The position numbers and the translations under genes were made by a program. The notes beneath the pieces were generated by a model. The model made no database searches, had not been told where the DNA came from, and saw nothing but the letters and a program-made list of their open reading frames with translations. A stretch of DNA of 48,364 bases from a virus: positions 1 to 48,364 of IMG/VR virus record IMGVR_UViG_3300045919_000515. One strand, written 5' to 3'. Position 1 is the first letter of the stretch. Every line of letters starts with the position of its first letter. Shown here piece after piece: positions 36,778-44,885 of the stretch.

Positions 36778-36793
36778 ATTTTAAAGAAGTTCC
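36778..36793 (-). promoter_or_regulatory. GGAAC-N5-TAAAAT promoter, leaderless position
   Basis: Minus strand GGAAC TTCTT TAAAAT, 6 bases before the ATG at 36771, between the glycosyltransferase stop and this gene. Confidence 0.6.
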
Positions 36794-37477
36794 TTATTGG
36801 TTAAACCAGCTGACGATTTCTTTATTTTTATCATCATGCTCTTTTGACGCTTTGCAATATCGTCCATCAACGTTATATGAATGCTGATATTCTAAATCTT
36901 TAAGAAAATGGATCTTAAAGCCGCACCTTAACCAATGATAAGCTAGGTAGAAAACTTCAGTGTACTTTGGATCGGGATGATTTCTTGCAACCGTCGCGTA
37001 ATTATGAGCAGGCACAACATAGTTACCAGTGTTGAGAGCAATCTGCATTTTTAAGTCGTTAATAACCGGCTTAATATTCTCATAATCAAAAGTTTTCCCT
37101 TCATACTCTTTAAAATCCCAAGACCATCCCATTGATACAGGCAGGTACATTGTATCATCCTCGAGATTAGTTTTAGCTACGACTTGATAATAGTTTTGAT
37201 TGAGAATATTATCAGCATCGAGCAAGATAACGTGATCGTGTGTTGCAAACTCAACAGCAGATATTTTATTGAGATAAGGCCCTTTATTCTTTGAATGCTT
37301 CATAAAACTGGCTTTTTCTAAGCCAGGCATTATCTTTTCAATAAAACTATAATCTGATGCATCATCAACAACCACAACATCATCAGTGTATTGCAAGCCA
37401 ATAGATACTTGACCTCTGATGTTCCAATCATACTTGTGATTGTTATACGTCGTTATTGCTAGTGATATCGGGTTCAT
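36794..37477 (-). CDS. GT2-type glycosyltransferase
   Basis: 227 residues from the ATG at 37477 (the earlier codon is TTG). ISLAITTYN at the start, VVVVDDASDY (about 40), HVILLDADNIL with the metal-binding DAD (about 83-90), and a late HWLRCGFKIHF. Classic GT-A fold of family 2. It lacks membrane segments, so it acts in the cytoplasm. It ends a run of four glycosyltransferase genes. Confidence 0.8.
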   Translation of the reverse strand: MNPISLAITTYNNHKYDWNIRGQVSIGLQYTDDVVVVDDASDYSFIEKIMPGLEKASFMKHSKNKGPYLNKISAVEFATHDHVILLDADNILNQNYYQVVAKTNLEDDTMYLPVSMGWSWDFKEYEGKTFDYENIKPVINDLKMQIALNTGNYVVPAHNYATVARNHPDPKYTEVFYLAYHWLRCGFKIHFLKDLEYQHSYNVDGRYCKASKEHDDKNKEIVSWFNQ

Positions 37478-37667
37478 TTTCAATTGTAATTAAGCCAAGT
37501 AAAAGAGCTTCTTCAGCACCGTAAACAGAATTCTTTCCACACTCATCGCATTCATATCGATGCGCATCTGGTTCGCAGCAACCGGTTGTAAAATCTTTGC
37601 ATTTAGTGCACCAACCTAAGTTATCATCAACTGCCTCTTTAAAATATGATTCAGTTACTTTTCCCAT
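37443..37667 (-). CDS. Zinc-binding small protein (VYGAEEALLLG type)
   Basis: 74 residues. CTKC near 20, CC.. near 30, CDECGKNSVYGAEEALLLG near 40: a zinc-ribbon protein of a kind found in many phages. Overlaps the glycosyltransferase downstream by 35 bases and the one upstream by 13. Confidence 0.7.
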   Translation of the reverse strand: MGKVTESYFKEAVDDNLGWCTKCKDFTTGCCEPDAHRYECDECGKNSVYGAEEALLLGLITIENEPDITSNNDV

Positions 37668-38362
37668 ATGAGATGCTTAAAGTCTTTATAGAACTCGCAA
37701 AATGCTGTTGTGCCTGGATCATGGATTTTGATTCCAGCGTTGAGCGCAGCTGCACCAATACTATAACCCTCACCATATCCAAGAACGGCTTGTTCTCGCT
37801 TTTCATCGTGTGAGTTGCAAAAATCTGCGAGATCATCCCAAATCTTAAAAAAGTTGCGCGTCTTTGAAGCGGGACCTTTCATGAAGAGCATGCTCTCTTG
37901 AACAAGAATAGCTCCATCGGTGCGGTATTGCTGTTGATCGCAATAAACTTTGAACTCTTTACCGTACGGCACTCTGTCTACTTTACCTTCAATAAAGTTC
38001 TCAAAACTGCAGTCAGCTGGATGTTTCCAGATAAGCTGTGGATGGATACCGTTTGCAAGACTTTCAAAATCAATAAGACTAGCACTACGACCTCTAAGCA
38101 TCATATCAACATCCATCAAGATAGCACCATCTTTTGAAAGTTCTAAAGCAAGATGCAATGCTTGACGCTTTGCATGAAAACTAAACTTTGCATCCTCATA
38201 CTCAATGGCAATGCTATTAAAATCATCAAATGCATCTGGTTGATCTGTAATGATTACATAATTAGTTTTTAGAAATTGAAGCTGCTCAAGAAGAGTTATA
38301 GCTTCAGATATGTGCTCGGCGCCAACTGCACACATAGCAATAGGGGGAAAAATATTAGACAT
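37655..38362 (-). CDS. Putative GT-A glycosyltransferase
   Basis: 235 residues from the ATG at 38362. FPPIAMCAVGAEHISEAITL opens a Rossmann-like strand-helix; GAILMDVDMML (about 76-86) has the DxD metal site; DGAILVQESMLFMKG and GYGEGYSIGAAALN lie further on. Fits a GT-A enzyme of no family I can name. Sits between the GT2-type and GT11-type genes. Confidence 0.65.
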   Translation of the reverse strand: MSNIFPPIAMCAVGAEHISEAITLLEQLQFLKTNYVIITDQPDAFDDFNSIAIEYEDAKFSFHAKRQALHLALELSKDGAILMDVDMMLRGRSASLIDFESLANGIHPQLIWKHPADCSFENFIEGKVDRVPYGKEFKVYCDQQQYRTDGAILVQESMLFMKGPASKTRNFFKIWDDLADFCNSHDEKREQAVLGYGEGYSIGAAALNAGIKIHDPGTTAFCEFYKDFKHLIWEK

Positions 38363-39140
38363 AAATTGCTCCTGGCATATGGATGCCACTGTATAACACG
38401 TGGTGGTTCTTTTTGTATTCTTCTGTAAACCAGCGTTCACCTTTAGGCATGATTACTTTCGTATCGACGTGATCAGCTAAATATCCAGCCCACCAACTGA
38501 AAGTGCTGTTTGCAGTGATAATAACATCACATGATTTAAGAGCTACAAAAGTTCTAATATCTGGTAAAGCGATATATTCATATCCATCGGGACCGAAGAT
38601 ATCTTTTGCCACTGTAATATCATCACTAAAAACTAATCGTCTATATTGGTCAAGATCCTCAACACAATCAAGTGCTTTACTGTAGTAATCATCACCAACG
38701 ATGTTCATATCAGGATTACCCACATAATCACCTCGACGAACATGAATACCGAGCCTTGGACGATAAGCTTTTTTCATCTCCCAAAGATCTCGATTTACAT
38801 CATATTCAATTTCGTTTTTGAGGCGAAATGAGTTACGTACCTCTAATTGAGCATCTTTAAAGTATTGCGGATTTTGAAAGAATCCATCAATGACAACATC
38901 CGCAGCAGCTTCATTATAGGGTAAATAATTAAAAGGATCGCCAATACCCCAACGTGGCCAATCCCCTATCTTAGTGGTTGGAAGTGGTGTATGAAAAATA
39001 TCACCATATCGTTTAATAAAGGCGCAATCTTCTGGTACTGCCCAAGTAGTGCCTTTCTTCTTAGCAATACCAATGCATGCGGCCATTTGAAATAAGCTAT
39101 TACCGAATCCCCAGCCTCCTAAACGTTCAAATACAATCAT
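38355..39140 (-). CDS. GT11-type fucosyltransferase
   Basis: 261 residues. GGWGFGNSLFQMA at the start (GT11: GGLGNQLFQ), LGIHVRRGDYVG (about 128-140) and ITANSTFSWWAGYLAD (about 208-224) are the three signature blocks of alpha-1,2-fucosyltransferases, which use GDP-fucose. Length is near the family norm. Target in a phage could be DNA, a virion glycan or host surface sugar. Confidence 0.85.
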   Translation of the reverse strand: MIVFERLGGWGFGNSLFQMAACIGIAKKKGTTWAVPEDCAFIKRYGDIFHTPLPTTKIGDWPRWGIGDPFNYLPYNEAAADVVIDGFFQNPQYFKDAQLEVRNSFRLKNEIEYDVNRDLWEMKKAYRPRLGIHVRRGDYVGNPDMNIVGDDYYSKALDCVEDLDQYRRLVFSDDITVAKDIFGPDGYEYIALPDIRTFVALKSCDVIITANSTFSWWAGYLADHVDTKVIMPKGERWFTEEYKKNHHVLYSGIHMPGAIYV

Positions 39141-40411
39141 CGAAAATCCTTTGATTCAAGCACATGCTCAATTTTATTTAACCACTTACCATCTTTACTA
39201 ACTGGCCACAATACCCATTTATATGGTGTGGACGTGCTATTAAATTCAACGCTTAACCGAGTTGTCATACCATTGAAGACATCGGGGTTAGCTGCTGGGT
39301 TAAAATCTCTGCGATAGATAACTTTTTGAATTTCATCCTCAACTCCAAAGTACCAGAAAGAAAACTCATCTGCTTCTTTCTTAATAGCATTTAAGTCCCA
39401 AGTGGCGTCGAACTTATAAGTGTTATCAACAATCTTGAGCCAATCATCGTTTTCAATCTTTGTTGGTGGGTCAATACCTTCCTTAGCTGTTGGATGCAAG
39501 CGACGAAGCTTAAAATTAATACCTGCATACGTCTCATAATCTGAGTGACTCCGAACTTTACCAAGACCATACTCACCGAGGTCAATATTATTATCTTCCT
39601 CTTGCAACATATGACGAAGACGACGCTTTGATGCAATATCCATATCATGCCAAGTGCTATGCACGACACCAGCTTTAACGTTTGTCTCAGTAAAGTCATC
39701 CCAATGCTTTACTCTACCTTGGCGAGTGTACTCATGCCATACAACCGTGTAATGTGGATGAAACAAATCATATCCAAGCGTATAGCTTCTAATGCTTAGA
39801 CTGATTTCATCGCCAGCAAAATAGATATTTGGATCATATTTGTACTCCTGACAATGAATGCCGAGCGTGAAGTAGAAATGGCCTGATACAAATCGCGCAT
39901 TGATTGGCTTAGTTAAAGCTTCATAGTTTTCAATTGCGTGCGGAAAAAATAGAATTGTCCCAGTAGGAGTAAAACGCCCTGGAATCATCTTATAAGGATT
40001 AGTATTAAGAATCTTACCAGGACCATCTTTCTCTGGCTCATACATACCCGCGTAGGCTGTAATGATAGGTTTTGGAGAGCCTGTAAGCTCCATCATCTTA
40101 ATAAGATGCTCATCCCAGTCTTGAAGAAAGCGATGGTGGCTATCAAGCTGCATCGTATACTTCTCTCCAAGCCAAAGCTTTTGAATTAAGCTCCGCGCCC
40201 AACATAATCCTCTACTCTCTTGCCAAGGAATATTAATTACTCTTACTCGCTTATCAGTAGCAAACTCTTTAAGAGACTCAGTCTCATCATTTTGCCAACA
40301 AATACCAAACGCCAATCGTTCTGGATGCTTTGCTTTAGCGATACAATCGCGCATAGTAGGAACCAACTCCGGGTCCCGATAACTGGCGATTTGTACATAA
40401 ATCTTATCCAT
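39137..40411 (-). CDS. GlcNAc-transferase (PF11397, Skp1-type)
   Basis: 424 residues. Starts KIYVQIASYRDPELVPTMRD, then FGICWQND, RGLCWARSLIQ, MQLDSHHRF (DxxHRF, metal and donor site), GHFYFTLG and FAGDEISLSIRSYTLGYDLF. These are the blocks of the family that adds GlcNAc to Skp1 in Dictyostelium and is seen in large phages and bacteria. The last 150 residues are unassigned. First gene of the glycosyltransferase run. Confidence 0.85.
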   Translation of the reverse strand: MDKIYVQIASYRDPELVPTMRDCIAKAKHPERLAFGICWQNDETESLKEFATDKRVRVINIPWQESRGLCWARSLIQKLWLGEKYTMQLDSHHRFLQDWDEHLIKMMELTGSPKPIITAYAGMYEPEKDGPGKILNTNPYKMIPGRFTPTGTILFFPHAIENYEALTKPINARFVSGHFYFTLGIHCQEYKYDPNIYFAGDEISLSIRSYTLGYDLFHPHYTVVWHEYTRQGRVKHWDDFTETNVKAGVVHSTWHDMDIASKRRLRHMLQEEDNNIDLGEYGLGKVRSHSDYETYAGINFKLRRLHPTAKEGIDPPTKIENDDWLKIVDNTYKFDATWDLNAIKKEADEFSFWYFGVEDEIQKVIYRRDFNPAANPDVFNGMTTRLSVEFNSTSTPYKWVLWPVSKDGKWLNKIEHVLESKDFR

Positions 40412-40575
40412 TACTCTTGAAGTGCTTGATGAGAACTAATATCAACTTGATAGTCTGCTTCTGAAATCTTCAGAGGCTCAGGCTCTTTATTTTTTGGTTG
40501 CTTAATCTTTTTTACCTTTATTGGCTTAATAGCTTTATTCGATTTCAAAATGCGTGTCTGTGTAATTCTGGTCAT
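40411..40575 (-). CDS. 54-residue basic protein
   Basis: Reads MTRITQTRILKSNKAIKPIK, then a Lys-rich stretch (VKKIKQPKNKEPEP) and ends DISSHQALQE. AAGGG stands right before the ATG. Its stop shares a base with the next ATG (TAATG). Unassigned. Confidence 0.6.
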   Translation of the reverse strand: MTRITQTRILKSNKAIKPIKVKKIKQPKNKEPEPLKISEADYQVDISSHQALQE

Positions 40576-40597
40576 CCCTTATTGTAATTGATGACTC

Positions 40598-40960
40598 TTA
40601 ATTTTCAACTAGTTCGGTGTATTTAATTTTGCGGCCTTTAGTATTGCTCATTTCTTCAAATCCATACTCATCGACTTTAACACCAGGACCTGGCTTATAT
40701 GTTTTTGCTATGCCTTCATAGAGCGTTCCATTTGGTACACCAATAGAGAATTGAAGTGTGCTGCAGAACATAAATTCATCAGCATAGTTTATATCTTCTT
40801 TAGTGATGCTATCAGGAAGTTCTCCATCTGGGAGCGCCTCCTTATACCATTTTTTTGCAAAAAAATCATAAACGGCTTCGATGCTACCATCGAATTCGCC
40901 TAGATATTCGCCTTTAACATATCCATCTGGAGTATAAATTACTTTGCGTACTTTAATCAT
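40598..40960 (-). CDS. Hypothetical protein
   Basis: 120 residues from the ATG at 40960, placed by the 4-base overlap. VRKVIYTPDGYVKGEYLGEF reads like a beta hairpin; the C-terminus is basic (TKGRKIKYTELVEN). No family recognised. Confidence 0.65.
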   Translation of the reverse strand: MIKVRKVIYTPDGYVKGEYLGEFDGSIEAVYDFFAKKWYKEALPDGELPDSITKEDINYADEFMFCSTLQFSIGVPNGTLYEGIAKTYKPGPGVKVDEYGFEEMSNTKGRKIKYTELVEN

Positions 40961-41148
40961 GTGTAGACAACAGTTGTATCTGGACCATCTGACCACTTAA
41001 GTTTTTTGGTTCCAACGTTCATCGTCGTGGAATCTTTCCTATTATCAATAGCAGGTAATGATGCAACCTTTTCCCCTGTTGCAACTACCGTACCATTCCA
41101 AGTTTTTCCAACTGGTAATGGGTTCTTTCTCGGTCTTCCGCGCGGCAT
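40957..41148 (-). CDS. Small AT-hook protein
   Basis: 63 residues. PRGRPRKNP at the N-terminus is an AT-hook (minor-groove DNA binding). The remainder is a strand-rich stretch with GTVVATGEKVASL. In an AT-rich genome such a protein could coat or mark DNA; this is inference. Confidence 0.65.
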   Translation of the reverse strand: MPRGRPRKNPLPVGKTWNGTVVATGEKVASLPAIDNRKDSTTMNVGTKKLKWSDGPDTTVVYT

Positions 41149-41151
41149 CTA

Positions 41152-41568
41152 CTATTTGACCTTTTTCTCTCTAATCCAATCGCCTTGAAGCAAAGCATGA
41201 GCACTGTGTGCAAGCTTATCAATTGTTTTTTTGCCAACCTCTTTAATGACTGGCGCAAGTTTTACTGGCGGTGGTGGAGCTGGTGCTTGATATTGCTCTT
41301 TCCATATTTTGTTAACTATGACATCCGCCGCTATATCTTCTAAAGCTGATTTAGGTTTAGTTGCTTTAGACTGTTTACCAACTTCACACAACACAGCACT
41401 GTTGCTAAGCTCTAATATGGCTTCGTTATATGAAATACTACCTTTCGATTGAGCTGGGATCTCAAAGACACCGCCTTTTGAAGTTAGGCCAGCGCAGGTA
41501 CCGGTAAAAATTCCTTCTTTGAGCGATAGAAAATATTTCTTACCAACGATAAGCTCTGCAGTATTCAT
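41152..41568 (-). CDS. Hypothetical protein with a Pro-rich linker
   Basis: 138 residues. An N-terminal SH3-like part (LIVGKKYFLSLKEGIFTGTC), a linker with APAPPPPVK and a basic helical end. No family recognised. CCGGAAC stands right before the ATG but without a -10. Confidence 0.6.
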   Translation of the reverse strand: MNTAELIVGKKYFLSLKEGIFTGTCAGLTSKGGVFEIPAQSKGSISYNEAILELSNSAVLCEVGKQSKATKPKSALEDIAADVIVNKIWKEQYQAPAPPPPVKLAPVIKEVGKKTIDKLAHSAHALLQGDWIREKKVK

Positions 41569-41608
41569 AGTTCCGGATGTTGAAACTGTATATATGAAAC
41601 ATAATCAC

Positions 41609-41872
41609 TCATGACATTTTAACAGACCCTTTGAGAATGTTTTCTGCAGGCTTGTCATTGCTATTCGCTGTTCTGAAATTTACTGGACGAATATCATCCA
41701 CGAAAAAATTTGCAATTGAGCGGATATCTTCTTTTGAAATTGCACCACCGCGAATATCGCGATTATAATCATTAAGCTGTTGAGTGGTTCTCTTAATGCG
41801 TTTTCTATACTCAGGGGAGCGCATCTTTTTGAGGTAATCTAATCGTGCAGCGTCAGGTTTCTTGTTAATCAT
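41609..41872 (-). CDS. Small basic helical protein
   Basis: 87 residues: AARLDYLKKMRSPEYRKRIK, QQLNDYNRDIRGGAISKEDI and KPAENILKG. Likely nucleic-acid binding by charge. Promoter about 98 bases upstream. Confidence 0.6.
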   Translation of the reverse strand: MINKKPDAARLDYLKKMRSPEYRKRIKRTTQQLNDYNRDIRGGAISKEDIRSIANFFVDDIRPVNFRTANSNDKPAENILKGSVKMS

Positions 41873-41970
41873 AAAATATGCTCCGTTTTTATTGCCCTGG
41901 TCAGCGCGGACAAGTTGTCTGAATCTAGTTTTTGTGATAGACCAGAATTACCTATTGCTAGATAATGTAT

Positions 41971-41986
41971 ATTTTATAGATGTTCC
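41971..41986 (-). promoter_or_regulatory. GGAAC-N5-TAAAAT promoter
   Basis: Minus strand GGAAC ATCTA TAAAAT, with a 98-base leader before the ATG at 41872; the leader holds no gene. Confidence 0.6.
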
Positions 41987-41993
41987 TTTTTGG

Positions 41994-42440
41994 CTAGTAA
42001 AGGACGTCCAGGTCTTTCTCATCTAAGACATATACACCACCGTATTTATCAATGAATTGAGCCTTCTTTTTAAAGTTAGCAATTGATACTTCACCAATCA
42101 AGTAAACGTTAGATGGGTTTAATTTATGCACATAACCAAGAACATATTTCGATACATTCTCATTTATCTTTTTTACCTTCAACTGCTTATTGTTTCCACC
42201 CCACGTAACTGTCTTAACTTGAGCACCATCAACAAAGTCAACACCACCATCGCCTTTGTTTTTTATCACATCGAAGTTAACATCAAGTCCATTTCTCTTT
42301 GCGTATGCAATTTCACCTAGAGTACCAATAAAGAAGTTCTCAGTGCGGTCTATATCACTATACATCTTTTTTGCAGCTACTGCTTTGGCAAACTCTTCAG
42401 CTTTCTGTAGCTCTTCTTCAGAGAGCTCAGCACTGAACAT
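41994..42440 (-). CDS. PD-(D/E)XK-like nuclease
   Basis: 148 residues. FFIGTLGEIAYAKRNGLDVNF supplies an early Glu, GDGGVDFV the Asp, and AQVKTVTW the Q-x-K of a restriction-like active site (about 40-80). A similar arrangement is common in small phage nucleases. The substrate is unknown. Overlaps the next gene by 14 bases. Confidence 0.7.
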   Translation of the reverse strand: MFSAELSEEELQKAEEFAKAVAAKKMYSDIDRTENFFIGTLGEIAYAKRNGLDVNFDVIKNKGDGGVDFVDGAQVKTVTWGGNNKQLKVKKINENVSKYVLGYVHKLNPSNVYLIGEVSIANFKKKAQFIDKYGGVYVLDEKDLDVLY

Positions 42441-42621
42441 CCTTATCCTCCCAAAGTATTGTACCTTTTGTTGGGTGCTCTAGCCTATTAACCTCTATCT
42501 CTTTGCGATTACCATCTTTGCCAGTGTAAGAGCCTTTTATCTTATCTTTGCGAAAGATGTTATCCCAATTATCATTCCACTTACTTCTATCGAACGGTCT
42601 ACGTTTTGAACCTTTTGACAT
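42427..42621 (-). CDS. Phage small protein (MSKGSKRRPF type)
   Basis: 64 residues. MSKGSKRRPFDRSKWNDNWD then IF is the beginning of a small family found in many phages. A palindrome covers its promoter and start codon (42619-42642). The function is unknown. Confidence 0.7.
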   Translation of the reverse strand: MSKGSKRRPFDRSKWNDNWDNIFRKDKIKGSYTGKDGNRKEIEVNRLEHPTKGTILWEDKDVQC

Positions 42622-42642
42622 GCAATCATTATAGATTGCATG
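42619..42642 (-). promoter_or_regulatory. Palindrome around a TATAAT box and start codon
   Basis: CATGCAATC - ATTATA - GATTGCATG: two perfect 9-base arms flank TATAAT (minus strand), and the lower arm contains the ATG at 42621. The -10 lies 6 bases from the ATG, so the mRNA would be leaderless. The arms could bind a dimeric repressor at promoter and start at once. Confidence 0.6.
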
Positions 42643-42662
42643 AAGGTTAAATCAACTAACTC

Positions 42663-42956
42663 TTATTTATTTTGCACAATACGAATATTGCCGCTCAGTT
42701 GGATTTTATTGCCGTTATTTAGCGTCACAGTTATCCATCCATCAGATTCTTTTTTGATTTCAGTTGCTCCATATGTTTGTTTACCGCTATTGATATATTG
42801 CGTTACAATATAGTTACTATTTTCATGCTGTGATTTAGCATTTTTAGCATCAGTGTTAATAGCCCATGCAACGGCGCACATAAAAAGGAAAACTATAACG
42901 AATAGACCCAATATTAAAAAACTTTCACTGTTGATATATGCTGTATTTTTATCCAT
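42663..42956 (-). CDS. Membrane-anchored small protein
   Basis: 97 residues from the ATG at 42956. One span (FLILGLFVIVFLFMCAVAWA, about 14-33), then a polar helix and a beta-rich end (GWITVTLNNGNKIQLSGNI). N-in orientation would put the domain outside the membrane. No family recognised. Confidence 0.65.
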   Translation of the reverse strand: MDKNTAYINSESFLILGLFVIVFLFMCAVAWAINTDAKNAKSQHENSNYIVTQYINSGKQTYGATEIKKESDGWITVTLNNGNKIQLSGNIRIVQNK

Positions 42957-43665
42957 TTGTAAGTTTGAGTTCTTTGAGTTGTTTTTTGTTGAGCTGCTTC
43001 TTCCAATAAACTGTAGGTTGTTCTTTTGAGGTGGCAAACGAAGACCGGCGATATGTAGACTTCGTAAAGTGTCCCCAAATCTTGTACCAGATACCATCAA
43101 TTTTTTTATATCCGGTCACGTAGGAATCAATACTTTCTTTAAAAGTAAAACCGCTGAGCTTATAATCGTCGGTTTTTTCTTTGCTGCGTGTTAACTCAAC
43201 ATACTCTACAGGCTCTTCAACTTTGGCGATTTTAGCCACTTTATACTTCTTGATGATGTTAGTTTTAGGATCAACGTAAATATCCCCATCATGCAATTCA
43301 TGAAACCACCACGACACGCTATAAATCTTGCCTTCTTGCTCAACAAGGCTTTGCTTCATATCACGCACAGCCCATTTTCGAATCTCAGTGCGAATAGTTT
43401 GTGTTGGTTTAAAAACTTTGCAGAACTCGCTGTACGCGGCATCCCAATTAGAGCCAATTTTCGTTTCGAGCCAACGTTGAATCGGCTGGCTAGTCCAAGC
43501 AGAATGTTTACGCTCGTAACCAAGCTTCTTATGCATACCCTCAAAGGTTGGCTGTTCTTCAAGAGGCAGTTTTTTATACGGGTTATGCTTCTCAGCATAT
43601 GCATCCATATTGCGACCACGGCTTTTGCCGGCCTCCATTACGACTTTATCCATGTCAATTCTCAT
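42949..43665 (-). CDS. Hypothetical protein ending KKQLNKKQLKELKL
   Basis: 238 residues. WDAAYSEFCKVFKPTQTIR, then DGDIYVDPKTNIIKK and the basic C-terminal WKKQLNKKQLKELKL fit a bacterial and phage family of unknown function (KRQLNKKELKRLGL type). Start could also be the ATG at 43653. Promoter with a CATAAT box 5 bases before the ATG at 43665. Confidence 0.7.
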   Translation of the reverse strand: MRIDMDKVVMEAGKSRGRNMDAYAEKHNPYKKLPLEEQPTFEGMHKKLGYERKHSAWTSQPIQRWLETKIGSNWDAAYSEFCKVFKPTQTIRTEIRKWAVRDMKQSLVEQEGKIYSVSWWFHELHDGDIYVDPKTNIIKKYKVAKIAKVEEPVEYVELTRSKEKTDDYKLSGFTFKESIDSYVTGYKKIDGIWYKIWGHFTKSTYRRSSFATSKEQPTVYWKKQLNKKQLKELKLTNG

Positions 43666-43670
43666 AATTT

Positions 43671-43686
43671 ATTATGCTGAAGTTCC
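43671..43686 (-). promoter_or_regulatory. GGAAC-N5-CATAAT promoter (copy 1)
   Basis: Minus strand GGAAC TTCAG CATAAT, 5 bases before the ATG at 43665. Its 16 bases are repeated exactly at 43714. Confidence 0.55.
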
Positions 43687-43713
43687 ATTAGTTAGATGGT
43701 AGGGCTAGAGGGA

Positions 43714-43729
43714 ATTATGCTGAAGTTCC
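43714..43729 (-). promoter_or_regulatory. GGAAC-N5-CATAAT promoter (copy 2)
   Basis: An exact 16-base repeat of the copy at 43671, 43 bases upstream, inside the end of the endonuclease gene. It may be a second promoter or a trace of the insertion of that gene. Confidence 0.5.
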
Positions 43730-44356
43730 TGAGAGTTGAAATAAAATTGATCCAAAGAATTTCTCAAGTTTTTGGATATTAAATGCAAGACTATAATGCA
43801 TTTCTATGATTGTCCATCCAGCTTGCTCAAGCAATGAGTGACGTTCTACGTAATAAGGTTTTAGCGATCCATCTCGCTCATAGTGTTGAGTTCCATTCAC
43901 CTCGATAGCTGTTTTACTTTGAGGAAATGCTATATCTAATCGAAAATGTCTATTTGTCTCAGGCACTGTTTGCTCACACACAAACGATAAGTTTTTAGAT
44001 CTAAGCCACTCTTTGACTCTCTCACATGGCACACTTTTTTGTTGTTGAAGTCTTTTCCAGTAATCTGGGTTTTGCTTTATATAATTAGTTCTAAAGCTGG
44101 ACAGCTTTGCACGCGTTTCCTTTGAAGGTGGTTTCGGAGGCGGTGTCAATCCAATAGCTCGGCGTCCTCTACACGTCTTCCCACTTGTTCGGCTTTTGAA
44201 AAGCCCAAGCTTTATTGCTTTTGATAAGGAATGCGTGGTCATACCAAATTTACGGCAAGTTTCCATAAATGTTGGGATGCATTCACTATCGAAATATTTT
44301 TGAACTTCTGGCCAATCGTATCTGTCTTTTAGATTAGAGCGCGTATATTGTCTCAT
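43715..44356 (-). CDS. Vsr-like / DUF559-type endonuclease, probable homing endonuclease
   Basis: 213 residues from the ATG at 44356. The N-terminal half is basic and helical with a probable helix-turn-helix (TFMETCRKFGMTTHSLSKAI) as in intron-type endonucleases. The C-terminal half has a Vsr/PD-(D/E)XK core: FRLDIAFPQSKTAIEVNGTQ with Asp and Glu-x-Asn, then HYERDGSLKPYYVERHSLLE and AGWTIIEM. It lies next to a tRNA gene, a favourite site of mobile endonucleases. Confidence 0.8.
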   Translation of the reverse strand: MRQYTRSNLKDRYDWPEVQKYFDSECIPTFMETCRKFGMTTHSLSKAIKLGLFKSRTSGKTCRGRRAIGLTPPPKPPSKETRAKLSSFRTNYIKQNPDYWKRLQQQKSVPCERVKEWLRSKNLSFVCEQTVPETNRHFRLDIAFPQSKTAIEVNGTQHYERDGSLKPYYVERHSLLEQAGWTIIEMHYSLAFNIQKLEKFFGSILFQLSGTSA

Positions 44357-44380
44357 ACACAAGCTATTTAATCTACCGAT

Positions 44381-44474
44381 TGGTAGTCCTACTCCGACTC
44401 GAACGGAGACACGTCCCTAATCTAGGGCTCACGGTTTATAAAACCGTCGATGCTAACCATTACATCATAGGACC
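44381..44474 (-). tRNA. tRNA with UAU anticodon and a long variable arm
   Basis: Minus strand: acceptor GGTCCTA/TAGGACT (one G-T pair), D loop with AATGGTTA, anticodon stem ACGGT/ACCGT with loop TTTATAA (anticodon TAT, 44440-44438), a long variable arm with CCCTA-GAT-TAGGG, T arm CTCCG TTCGAGT CGGAG, then A and encoded CCA. All arms are intact. UAU reads AUA (Ile), but long variable arms are typical of Leu, Ser and bacterial Tyr tRNAs, so the identity is uncertain. One extra base lies between the D and anticodon stems. Confidence 0.85.
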
Positions 44475-44885
44475 ATCTCAATTATTTATTCCGGTATTGT
44501 ATTATGTCTATATAAAAACTTCTAAACAATGATGACCACTCACCCTGAATACTGTCAGAAAATTCAATCTTGGCTAAATCAATCTGAGGAAATTTGCAGT
44601 ATGGTAAATCGCTAGATCTATATGTAGCGCGACCAGTAACAGTTTCATGCACAGTAACACTTGAGCAGTGACAATCATATCAGAGATTACAAAATCTAGA
44701 ATGAAAGGCAATACTAACGCTGCTGGTAATAAAGGCAAGCCTTGGTCTAAAGCTAGGCGATCTGCTTACATTTTATCAAAATTAGCATAAAATGTAAGAT
44801 CTTTGAATCTCTAAAATGAAGAGTGAGATATTGAATTCTGAAAATACCTTAAGAGCGTTAAGGGATTCAATGGGATTCCATTGAA
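44475..44885. other. Gap with plus-strand gene remnants and hairpins
   Basis: No intact gene. Two short plus-strand frames look coding: 44529-44615 (28 residues, MMTTHPEYCQKIQSW...) and 44701-44790 (29 residues, GNTNAAGNKGKPWSKARR). They resemble pieces of a former plus-strand mobile gene. Hairpins: TACATTTTAT/ATAAAATGTA (44767-44796), CCTTAA/TTAAGG (44849-44865) and ATTCAATGG/CCATTGAAT (about 44867-44888). The last two can end the minus-strand transcript of 44886-45116. Confidence 0.45.
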
